Shown piece after piece: positions 1 to 5,719 of a stretch of DNA of 5,890 nucleotides. A program made the position numbers and the translations under genes. Origin of the DNA: Nautiliaceae bacterium (GTDB lineage: Bacteria > Campylobacterota > Campylobacteria > Campylobacterales > Nautiliaceae); assembly GCA_027062985.1 (NCBI GenBank), contig JAMOSR010000092.1:1-5890 (forward strand). The letters run 5' to 3'. The number at the start of each line of letters is the position of its first letter. Positions within the stretch are counted from its first letter, which is position 1. The notes under the pieces are model-generated. The model was not told where the DNA came from. It was given only the letters and a program-made list of their open reading frames with translations, and did no database searches.

Positions 1-288
1 ATGTTTCCTACAGATAAAGGTGAGAGTGTAAGCGAGTATGTAAGCAGGGTTATAAAAATGTTTAAAGAAGGGAATGTGCCTTATCAGCTGACTCCTATGG
101 GAACGGTTTTTGAGACGGATACGATTGAGGAAGCCACACAGATTATAAACAATGCCTATAAATTGTTAGAGCCTGATTGTAACAGAGTTTACACAACAAT
201 TAAAATGGATATCAGAAAAAACAAAAAAAACAGGATGAAACAAAAAATCGAATCTATAGAAAAGAGAATAGGGAAAGTAAATGGATAG
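1..288 (+). CDS. MTH1187-family (UPF0045) thiamine-binding protein, 5' partial
   Basis: The 95 readable residues match my memory of the MTH1187/YqgV family: FPTDKGESVS near the start, YQLTPMGT at about 29-36, then LEPDCNRVYTTIKMDIRK and a basic tail ending in IGKVNG. Proteins of this family are small ferredoxin-like-fold cytoplasmic proteins that bind thiamine (or a related pyrimidine); they are not known to be enzymes. Family members usually begin with a short first beta strand of about eight residues (of the type MSVLVEFS) before MFPTDKG. The ATG at base 1 is therefore probably an internal methionine, and the real start lies just upstream of the window. The 3' end overlaps the next gene by 8 bp, which suggests one operon. 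Family is fairly certain; the exact ligand is not shown by the sequence. Confidence 0.85.
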   Translation: MFPTDKGESVSEYVSRVIKMFKEGNVPYQLTPMGTVFETDTIEEATQIINNAYKLLEPDCNRVYTTIKMDIRKNKKNRMKQKIESIEKRIGKVNG

Positions 289-763
289 ACTGTATGCCCC
301 ATGGAGAAGGGAATATCATACGAGTAAAAAAAGCGGTTGTGTTTTTTGTGATATTGCTTCTTCTCCTAAAAACGATGATGAAAATCATGTTTTTTATAGA
401 GATAATATCTGTTTTTTTGTAATGAACAGGTTTCCTTATAATCCGGGTCATTTTATGATAATTCCCAACAGACACGTGGGAAATTATGAGGATTTAAGAG
501 AAGATGAGGTGTGTCATATTTCAAAAATGGCTCAAAAGGGATGTAAAATTCTTAAAGATTTCGGAGCGGACGGTATAAATATGGGATGGAATCTTGGATT
601 TGACGCAGGTGCCGGAATTCCTGGACATATACACTTACATATGGTTCCAAGGTTTAAAAGAGATACCAATATGATGACTACGGTTTTTAATACTAGAGTT
701 TATAGTGCCGATTTTGATAAAATATATGAAAAAATAAAGAAGATTTCAAAAAATTATTTATAG
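281..763 (+). CDS. HIT-family nucleotide hydrolase/phosphorylase (Ap4A phosphorylase-like)
   Basis: A 160-residue soluble protein of the histidine triad family. The triad is GHIHLHMVPRF, with H116, H118 and H120; by analogy with Hint1 the middle histidine H118 should be the nucleophile that attacks the alpha phosphate of a nucleotide substrate. N-terminal YAPWRREY (about 5-12), the CVFC pair (C20, C23) that with a later His can hold zinc, NPGHFMIIPNRHV (54-66) and PRFKRDTNMM after the triad are the pattern of the bacterial subgroup often annotated as Ap4A phosphorylase (Rv2613c type). Likely substrates are dinucleoside polyphosphates or adenosine phosphoramidates, but substrate cannot be read from sequence. 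Length is normal. The ATG overlaps the preceding stop by 8 bp, and only 19 bp separate it from the FIST gene, so co-transcription is likely. Confidence 0.9.
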   Translation: MDRLYAPWRREYHTSKKSGCVFCDIASSPKNDDENHVFYRDNICFFVMNRFPYNPGHFMIIPNRHVGNYEDLREDEVCHISKMAQKGCKILKDFGADGINMGWNLGFDAGAGIPGHIHLHMVPRFKRDTNMMTTVFNTRVYSADFDKIYEKIKKISKNYL

Positions 764-782
764 TTTTTATAAGGAAATAATT

Positions 783-1925
783 ATGATTGCAAAAGTTTTT
801 AAAAGTACTGATAATTCCTTATTGTTTGCGCTTGAAAATCTAAAAGAGGAAATAGAAAAAGAATTTAATAGTTTTGACTTTTTAATTTTTTCTGTACATT
901 CAAAATATGATTATAATGATATCAACTACTATATAAAAAAAGTTTTTAAAAATGCTGATTATGTTGCATTTAATGGAATTGATTCTTTTGTAGATAATTC
1001 AATAGTAGAAGGAGTTAGTTGTTGTGTTATAAAATTTGTTAAAGATGGAAAAATTTCTACTTTTTTTATAGAAGATATTTCTTTTGACAATTCTTTAAAA
1101 CAGACAGTTGATTATTTAAATGAAAATAAAGAGAAATTGCATATTATTATAGGGAGTCTTGGAAGTAATAAAGTTAAGATAGGGGAGTTTATTGAAAAAC
1201 TTTCTTTAAAACTTAATTATCAGCCTGTAAATAATATTATCGGAGGAATTTCTTCTGGAATTATTAATGATAATGAAGCAATTGTTTATCAATATATTGA
1301 TAACAGAATAATTAAAAACGGTTTTGTAATTTTATCATTTGAAAATGTTTCGTATGAAATAGGAATATCTCTTGGATTTAAACCTTATGGAATTACTTAT
1401 GAGGTAAAAAAAGCAGACGATTATAAAATTTATTCAATAGATGATGGCAAAAAGTTTTCTGATGTTATTAAAAATTTTATGGAGAAGATTGATAACAAAG
1501 ATATAAGGTATTTATGGTATACGCCAATTTATTTTTTAGATGAAACTGACGGGTATGTTGCTACGATAAGAACTATTAAAGATGTAAAAGAAGAATATAT
1601 TGAATTTTTTGGTCCTATAAAAAGACATCAAAAATTTAAGTTTTCATTTGGAGATTCGGAAATTCTTTTAGAAGAAGATAAAAGAAATGCTTTAGATTTA
1701 AAAGAGAAAATGCCTTATCCGGAGCTTATTTTTAATTTTTCCTGTATAGCAAGACAATACGTTTTGGAAGATAAGCAAAAAGAAGAAATAGAACTTTATA
1801 CTTCTATTTTGAATGCTCATTTGTTTGGTTTTTTTACTTTTGGAGAAATTGGTCCTGATAAAAATTTCAAAAAATTAAAACTTTATAATGAGACATCACT
1901 ATTATTAGCATTGGAGGAAAAATGA
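783..1925 (+). CDS. FIST-domain sensory protein (FIST_N + FIST_C)
   Basis: A 380-residue protein made almost wholly of the two FIST domains. The N-terminal domain covers roughly 20-210 and contains the glycine-rich IIGGISSG (152-159). The C-terminal domain covers roughly 215-375 and contains NFSCIAR (318-324), FGFFTFGEIGP (348-358) and LYNET (367-371), which are its hallmark motifs. FIST is a predicted ligand-binding input domain found with chemoreceptors, histidine kinases and cyclic-di-GMP enzymes; amino acids have been proposed as ligands, but the ligand here is unknown. No signal peptide or membrane segment is visible, so it should sense in the cytoplasm. The ATG at 783 has a good ribosome site, AAGGAA at 771-776. 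Its stop overlaps the following GGDEF gene as ATGA, so the two products are probably made together. It has no output domain, and the neighbour would supply one. It is clearly AT-richer than the HIT gene before it. Confidence 0.9.
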   Translation: MIAKVFKSTDNSLLFALENLKEEIEKEFNSFDFLIFSVHSKYDYNDINYYIKKVFKNADYVAFNGIDSFVDNSIVEGVSCCVIKFVKDGKISTFFIEDISFDNSLKQTVDYLNENKEKLHIIIGSLGSNKVKIGEFIEKLSLKLNYQPVNNIIGGISSGIINDNEAIVYQYIDNRIIKNGFVILSFENVSYEIGISLGFKPYGITYEVKKADDYKIYSIDDGKKFSDVIKNFMEKIDNKDIRYLWYTPIYFLDETDGYVATIRTIKDVKEEYIEFFGPIKRHQKFKFSFGDSEILLEEDKRNALDLKEKMPYPELIFNFSCIARQYVLEDKQKEEIELYTSILNAHLFGFFTFGEIGPDKNFKKLKLYNETSLLLALEEK

Positions 1926-2530
1926 GAGAGAAAATTAAAATAAAAATACTTCAGGCTTTATTAGAAGAAGTAACAAAAAAATATGATGATTCTATTACTG
2001 AAAAAGAGAAGCTTTTGCAAAAAATGTTTGAAATGGCTGTAAATGATTCATTAACAGGTCTTTATAACAGACAATATATGCAAAATTATTTATTAAATTT
2101 GATAAAAAAAGCAAAAAGAAATAAAAATGAAAAATTTGCAGTGATTTTTTTAGATTTGGATAACTTTAAATCTATTAATGATAGTTTTGGACATAATAAA
2201 GGAGATGAAATATTAAAAGAAGTTGCTAATATTTTAAAAAATTCATTTAGGGAGTGTGATTTAGTTAGTAGATATGGTGGAGATGAGTTTGTTATAATAG
2301 TTGAAAATCCTTCGTTTGAAGTTTTAGACAACCTTAAAAGCAGGCTAAGGAATATAATTGAAACTGAGTTTAAAGATTTTGGAATTTCTGTAAGTATTGG
2401 TTTTTCTTGTTTTCCAAAAGATATAAGTAATGTTAAAGATGAAGAAGAAATAATAAATAAACTGTTGACTATAGCAGATAATAGAATGTATGAAAATAAA
2501 AAAGAAAGAAAGGATAAAAAATTATCCTAA
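1922..2530 (+). CDS. GGDEF diguanylate cyclase without its own sensor domain
   Basis: A 202-residue cytoplasmic protein that should condense two GTP into cyclic di-GMP. Residues 1-40 form a charged, probably helical lead. DSLTGLYNR at 42-50 opens a complete GGDEF domain. FLDLDNFKSIND (76-87) supplies the metal-binding aspartate D78, and the active-site loop RYGGDEF has an intact GGDEF at 119-123. An RxxD inhibitory site (R110, D113) lies five residues before the GG, the same spacing as in PleD, so feedback inhibition by product is expected. Activity is thus predicted but not proven. There is no PAS, GAF, REC or membrane part. The start ATG overlaps the FIST stop (ATGA) behind a strong GGAGG at 1913-1917, which suggests the FIST protein is its input partner. 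The last 9 bp overlap atpE on the other strand. The tail after residue 190 is lysine-rich. Confidence 0.93.
   Translation: MREKIKIKILQALLEEVTKKYDDSITEKEKLLQKMFEMAVNDSLTGLYNRQYMQNYLLNLIKKAKRNKNEKFAVIFLDLDNFKSINDSFGHNKGDEILKEVANILKNSFRECDLVSRYGGDEFVIIVENPSFEVLDNLKSRLRNIIETEFKDFGISVSIGFSCFPKDISNVKDEEEIINKLLTIADNRMYENKKERKDKKLS
2491..2528 (-). terminator. Putative intrinsic terminator of atpE inside the convergent overlap
   Basis: Read on the - strand, AGGATAA (2528-2522), a TTTT loop (2521-2518) and TTATCCT (2517-2511) make a perfect 7-bp stem with a 4-base loop. It is followed at once by a T-rich run, TTCTTTCTTTTTTATTTT (2510-2493). The atpE stop codon is part of the 5' arm. The stem has only two GC pairs, so it may be weak. 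On the + strand the same hairpin is not followed by T residues, so it should work mainly for atpE. Confidence 0.55.
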
Positions 2531-2827
2531 GAACGGATTAGCGTATAGAGCGATAAGAGCAAGTACAAGTGCGTAGATAACTTGCGCTTCGATCATCGCT
2601 AATGCGATGAACATTGTACCCATAAGTTTACCACCCATTCCAGGGTTTCTTGCAGTACCTGCGATAGTTGCCGCAGAAGCGTGTCCCATACCGATTGCAC
2701 CACCAAGTGCCGCTAAACCAAGACCTACAACAGCAGCTACAACGCTGTAAGCTTTAATCATTGCGTCTCCGTCAGCTGCAAATGCGAATGCTGCGAAAAT
2801 AGCCATAAGTGCTACGATTTTTTTCAT
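2522..2827 (-). CDS. atpE: ATP synthase F0 subunit c
   Basis: The 101-residue c subunit forms the membrane rotor ring of F1F0 ATP synthase. Residues 1-17 are a signal-like leader ending AFAFA, with a likely cut before ADGD; such a leader is usual in Campylobacterota. Helix 1 (about 25-52) carries the glycine pattern GLGLAALGGAIGMG, then comes the polar loop with R60-N61-P62. Helix 2 (about 68-95) has the ion-carrying carboxylate E80 in MIEAQVIYALV. The residue after E80 is Ala and not the Ser/Thr of sodium-type rings, so proton coupling is the better inference. No other atp gene is adjacent, as in Helicobacter and relatives. Start is supported by AAGGAG at 2833-2838. A strong promoter and a foldable leader precede it. 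GC is far higher than in neighbours (33 of 60 bases in 2641-2700), consistent with codon selection in a highly expressed gene. Confidence 0.97.
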   Translation of the reverse strand: MKKIVALMAIFAAFAFAADGDAMIKAYSVVAAVVGLGLAALGGAIGMGHASAATIAGTARNPGMGGKLMGTMFIALAMIEAQVIYALVLALIALYANPFLG

Positions 2828-2832
2828 GTCAA

Positions 2833-2838
2833 CTCCTT
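2833..2838 (-). promoter_or_regulatory. atpE: Ribosome binding site of atpE
   Basis: AAGGAG on the - strand lies five bases before the atpE ATG. It is close to the ideal anti-16S match and fits strong translation. Confidence 0.8.
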
Positions 2839-2853
2839 GTATAATATTCCTAT

Positions 2854-2901
2854 TACGCTATGCCCGTTCGGCTTGCGTGTCCCTACTTAACACATAGCGC
2901 A
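2854..2901 (-). promoter_or_regulatory. Structured 5' leader of atpE mRNA
   Basis: On the - strand CGCTATG (2899-2893) and CATAGCG (2862-2856) are perfect inverted arms. A G-U pair (2900/2855) and a U-A pair (2901/2854) can extend the stem to nine pairs. The 30-base interior can form smaller stems, GUGU (2893-2890, competing for one outer base) with ACAC (2880-2877) and GCC with GGC around 2861-2873, giving a branched fold. The outer stem begins at about the predicted transcription start, so the mRNA would carry a closed stem at its 5' end. The ribosome site lies outside it. A stabilising role is the simplest reading; no known riboswitch class was recognised. Confidence 0.5.
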
Positions 2902-2906
2902 GTGAA

Positions 2907-2935
2907 ATTATAGGCAAATTCCCGTAAAAACGCAA
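2907..2935 (-). promoter_or_regulatory. Sigma70-type promoter of atpE
   Basis: On the - strand TTGCGT (2935-2930) is separated by 17 bases from a perfect TATAAT (2912-2907). This predicts a start near 2900, giving a leader of about 70 bases before atpE. It lies directly after the stop of the upstream aminotransferase gene, so atpE can be transcribed alone. I saw no terminator between the aminotransferase gene and this promoter. Confidence 0.75.
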
Positions 2936-2942
2936 TATTTTT

Positions 2943-4019
2943 TCATATTTTTTTAATAAAATTTTTTATTCTTTGGGCTCCTTTTTTCAATTCTTCAATA
3001 TTTTTAGTATAAGCAATACGAATAAAGGTTGGGTAATTTCCAAAATCAACTCCCGGAGTTACGGCAACTTTTGCTTCTGTTAAAAGCGCGTCGCAAAACT
3101 TTAAGGAATCATTTGAATATTTGCTTATATCACACCATAAATAAAAAGCCCCATCAGGTTTTGCTATCGGAAAAATATCTTTAAGCTCGTTATATAAAAA
3201 ATCCCTTCTTTTTTGAAATTCTTCTTTTACTTCGGATAAATATTTATAATCAAACGCTTCAATAGCGGCGTATTGTGATAGGGTAGGGGCTGAAATTAAG
3301 ATATTTTGGGCAATAATTTCAGCTTCTCTAACTAAATTATCAGGTACAATCATCCAGCCGATTCTAAGACCCGGCATACAGAAATACTTGCTAAATCCGT
3401 TAATGATTATTGCGTTTTTATTGTATTTTAAAGCTGTGGTGTAATCGTCTGTGTAAACAAGTCCGTGATATAGTTCGTCGCTTATGAGAAGTTTATTGTT
3501 TGTGTTGCAAAATTCGCATATTTCTTTTAATTCTTTTTGATTATATACACTTCCTGTAGGGTTGTTTGGAGAGGAAATCATAAGTGTATCGAATTCGTAT
3601 TTTTTTAAAACTTCTTTGTTTAATTTATATTCAGGAAAAGAGGTCTGGATTTTGATAAATTTTTTATTTTCAAGTTCGGCAAAATTTTCATAACACGGAT
3701 ATCCGGGAGTAGGGGTGGCAATTTCTTTAGCAAAATAAAAGGCTATTAAAAAAGCCGTGGAAGTTCCGGTCGTTATTATTATATTTTCCGGATTTACATT
3801 AACACCGTAAAATTTTTTATAATGAGAAGCAATTTTTTTTCTTAATTTTTCTAGACCCTTGGCTTCCGTATAGTGAAATTTATCTTCTTTAACTGCTGAT
3901 AGTAAGGATTCTTTTACTTTGGGGCTAGGAGATAAGTCCGGTTCTCCTATTTCGAGGTGTATTACATCGTTTAGTTCTCTGGCTTTTTTGAGGATATCCA
4001 TAACGATAAAAGGTTTCAT
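2943..4019 (-). CDS. PLP-dependent class I/II aminotransferase
   Basis: A 358-residue fold-type I aminotransferase. Visible landmarks are HLEIGEPDLSPSP (21-33), HYTEAKGLEKLR (49-60) with Y50, SPNNPTG (150-156) with N153, SDELYHG (180-186) with D181 for the pyridine nitrogen and Y184 for the PLP hydroxyl, FSKYFCMPGLRIGW (209-222) with the Schiff-base lysine K211 and phosphate-binding R219, and FIRIAY with R334 for the substrate carboxylate. All core residues are present, so it should be active in the cytoplasm. The family covers aspartate, alanine, aromatic and other transaminations, and the sequence does not fix the substrate. The start ATG overlaps the upstream gene (ATGA) behind AAGGAA at 4029-4034. 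The N-terminus begins at KPFIVMD, about ten residues shorter than many relatives, and no earlier in-frame start was found close upstream. Confidence 0.93.
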   Translation of the reverse strand: MKPFIVMDILKKARELNDVIHLEIGEPDLSPSPKVKESLLSAVKEDKFHYTEAKGLEKLRKKIASHYKKFYGVNVNPENIIITTGTSTAFLIAFYFAKEIATPTPGYPCYENFAELENKKFIKIQTSFPEYKLNKEVLKKYEFDTLMISSPNNPTGSVYNQKELKEICEFCNTNNKLLISDELYHGLVYTDDYTTALKYNKNAIIINGFSKYFCMPGLRIGWMIVPDNLVREAEIIAQNILISAPTLSQYAAIEAFDYKYLSEVKEEFQKRRDFLYNELKDIFPIAKPDGAFYLWCDISKYSNDSLKFCDALLTEAKVAVTPGVDFGNYPTFIRIAYTKNIEELKKGAQRIKNFIKKI

Positions 4020-4873
4020 TTTTCTATTTTCCTTGGTATTGAGATGTTTTTTGCTATTGTGGAAATTATTTCTTTTTCTTTTTTTAGGGTTTCTTTATGT
4101 TTTTCTTTAAAGCCTTGAATGTTTAGGCTTAAGGCTTTTAGTTTTTTTTCATATTCTTTAAGTTTTTGTTCGCTTTCATATATCAGTACTTCAAATCTTT
4201 TTTTTTGCATATAGAAGATTAGGTGTCTTTCTTTAAATCTTTCTTTGGTATGTATTTTTTTCAGATGAGGCAGGATACTTGAAGATATTCTTTTTTCTGC
4301 AAGTTTAATATCAGATATAAGGCTTTTTAAACGGTTGACTTCTTTTTTTAACGATTCAAGTTCATTTTCCATTTTTAAAAGCTGTTTTTTTACTGTTTCT
4401 ATTTGGGTTAGTTGTTGTTTAAGTTCGGGAATCGGGGAAGTGTGTCTGTTTTTGTCAAAAGGGTACATAACAGGATATATAAGTTTTCCTTTAGGAGTAG
4501 TGTAAAACTCTCTCATATCAGAAATAAAACGGTTTAAGAGCAGATGGTTTTCTTTAATTAAACTAACTATATAAGAAGCAATAGTTTTATGGATTATCAT
4601 ATCCTTTTTTAAATCTTCTTTTATCAAATAGGCGCTAAGCAGTTTTGCATCGTCCTCTTTTAGCCCCTTTGATTTAAGTTCTTCTACGATTTTATTAAAA
4701 ATACGTTTGAGAGAATAATCTATGAATTCTCTGTAAGTTAACATTAAGGGTGATATGGTTTTATCTTTTATTTTGCTTTTTAAGAGTTGATTGGTTATTC
4801 TTTTTAAAAACTCTTTTACTTCATCGTCATCGGTAAATATGGAGTATTTTAATTCTTCTAACTTTTCCATCAT
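4016..4873 (-). CDS. Coiled-coil protein of unknown function
   Basis: I do not recognise this 285-residue protein. Residues 1-130 look helical and charged, with a conserved-looking stretch FYTTPKGKLIYPVMYPFD at 123-140. From about 148 to 198 there is a strong coiled coil with a clean a/d ladder (L165, M168, L172, L175, V179, L182, I186), and a second helical, lysine/glutamate-rich stretch runs from about 225 to 278. No signal peptide, membrane segment, catalytic motif or Cys pair is seen, so a soluble structural or adaptor role is possible but unproven. The gene starts with two ATG codons in a row (4873 and 4870), and neither has a clear Shine-Dalgarno site. Its stop overlaps the aminotransferase start as ATGA, so the two are probably translated together. 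Its promoter is shared with the divergent ankyrin gene. The open frame and composition look genuine. Confidence 0.75.
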   Translation of the reverse strand: MMEKLEELKYSIFTDDDEVKEFLKRITNQLLKSKIKDKTISPLMLTYREFIDYSLKRIFNKIVEELKSKGLKEDDAKLLSAYLIKEDLKKDMIIHKTIASYIVSLIKENHLLLNRFISDMREFYTTPKGKLIYPVMYPFDKNRHTSPIPELKQQLTQIETVKKQLLKMENELESLKKEVNRLKSLISDIKLAEKRISSSILPHLKKIHTKERFKERHLIFYMQKKRFEVLIYESEQKLKEYEKKLKALSLNIQGFKEKHKETLKKEKEIISTIAKNISIPRKIEK

Positions 4874-4876
4874 CTT

Positions 4877-4900
4877 TTTTTGATAAAATTATATCAAAAA
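4877..4900. promoter_or_regulatory. Symmetric bidirectional promoter between divergent gene pairs
   Basis: Arms TTTTTGATA (4877-4885) and TATCAAAAA (4892-4900) are a perfect 9-bp inverted repeat; the six-base centre AAATTA is also symmetric except for its outermost pair. Each strand reads as a T-tract followed by an extended -10: TGATAAAAT on + (4881-4889) and TGATATAAT on - (4896-4888). Predicted starts are near 4896 (+) and 4881 (-). No good -35 was seen on either side, which is common for Campylobacterota promoters with extended -10 boxes. A dimeric regulator could also bind this palindrome. Confidence 0.65.
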
Positions 4901-4902
4901 GG
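4899..4902 (+). promoter_or_regulatory. Ribosome binding site deciding the ankyrin-gene start
   Basis: AAGG here lies seven bases before TTG 4910. The other in-frame TTG at 4880 is preceded only by a T-rich stretch with no ribosome site, and it lies upstream of the predicted transcript start. Confidence 0.5.
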
Positions 4903-4909
4903 TATTTCG

Positions 4910-5719
4910 TTGGGAGAAAAAGAGCTTGAATTAATAGAACTTTTGAAAAAAAAAGAATCAAATGAGAAAATTATCAGTTTTTATGAATTTAATTTTAAAA
5001 CTCCTCCCTTATTGGAGTTTGAAGTTGCTTTTTGGCCGGTTGAATACGATAATCTTCATTTATTGGAGTTTTTTCATAAAAAAGGTTTAAACTTAAGGAT
5101 TTTCGAAGATTTTTATTTCCAGTACGCATGCGGGGTAGGGTATTTGGATATAGCTAAATTTTTGTTGAAAATAGGTGCTGACGTAAACGCCAACAATTCG
5201 GCTGCTTTTATTTATGCAGCCGCTAACGGTCATTTGGAAATTATTAAATTTTTAGTAAGGCATAAAGTAAATATTCATGCAAGATTTGATTTGGCAATAG
5301 TTCTTGCCGCTAAAAACGGACATTTGGAAGTTGTCAAATATCTGCATGAACTTGGTCTTAATATTCAGTCCAATTCGAACGCCGCTATAAAATACGCCGC
5401 TGCTAACGGTCATAAGAATGTTGTTGAATATTTAATGAAAATGGGGGCCGATTATCATACCACCGATGAGTATCCTTTAAGAAAAGCCGTAAAAAACGGT
5501 CATCTTGAGATTGCTAAAATATTTCTTGATAAAGGAGCTGACCCAAATGCCGCAAATTACGAACTTATACAATGGGCTATCGAAAACAGAAAACTTGATA
5601 TTTTAGATATGCTTTTGAGCTATGGGGGCAGACCTGATATTTTCGATAAGAAATATATTAAAATGGCAAAAGAGAAAAAAGACCATGAGCTAAGACAGCT
5701 TTTGGAGAGTTATTTGTGA
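4910..5719 (+). CDS. Ankyrin-repeat protein
   Basis: About 269 residues (279 if started at TTG 4880), with no signal peptide or membrane segment. A helical N-terminal part of about 45 residues leads into ankyrin repeats that run almost to the C-terminus. In numbering from TTG 4880 the helix motif recurs at 86 (VGYLDIAKFL), 116 (NGHLEIIKFL), 146 (NGHLEVVKYL), 176 (NGHKNVVEYL), 206 (NGHLEIAKIF) and 236 (NRKLDILDML). The period is exactly 30 residues, not the usual 33, with GADV/GADP-type turns after each; a more degenerate repeat precedes at about 47-77. Such repeats bind protein partners; no enzyme domain is fused. Start TTG 4910 is chosen because AAGG lies seven bases before it and because the predicted transcript begins near 4896. 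The end overlaps a transporter gene by 4 bp, so the partner may be linked to transport. Ankyrin identity is firm; biological role is unknown. Confidence 0.88.
   Translation: MGEKELELIELLKKKESNEKIISFYEFNFKTPPLLEFEVAFWPVEYDNLHLLEFFHKKGLNLRIFEDFYFQYACGVGYLDIAKFLLKIGADVNANNSAAFIYAAANGHLEIIKFLVRHKVNIHARFDLAIVLAAKNGHLEVVKYLHELGLNIQSNSNAAIKYAAANGHKNVVEYLMKMGADYHTTDEYPLRKAVKNGHLEIAKIFLDKGADPNAANYELIQWAIENRKLDILDMLLSYGGRPDIFDKKYIKMAKEKKDHELRQLLESYL

Noticed and set aside
254..475. Open frame on the - strand, 73 codons
   Set aside because: It lies wholly opposite the HIT gene and the end of the MTH1187 gene, has no ribosome site or family likeness, and reads as a shadow of AT-rich coding DNA.
759..764. 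TATAGT as a possible -10 for a separate FIST/GGDEF promoter
   Set aside because: Such AT-rich matches are expected by chance here, no -35 or extended -10 supports it, and the 19-bp gap fits an operon.
2086..2331. Open frame on the - strand, 81 codons
   Set aside because: It is opposite the catalytic core of the GGDEF gene, including the GGDEF motif, and has no independent support.
2936..2960. Possible terminator after the aminotransferase stop
   Set aside because: The region is T/A-rich but I found no stem, and the atpE promoter begins at once.
3919..4110. Open frame on the + strand, 63 codons, hydrophobic C-terminal half
   Set aside because: The hydrophobic residues come from reading Lys/Glu-rich coiled-coil codons of the opposite gene in antisense; no promoter or ribosome site was seen.
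5225..5530. DNA repeats about 90 bp apart (AACGGTCAT and variants), considered as a repeat array
   Set aside because: They encode the ankyrin helix motif in one frame and vary at codon third positions, so they are protein repeats and not CRISPR or a tandem DNA element.
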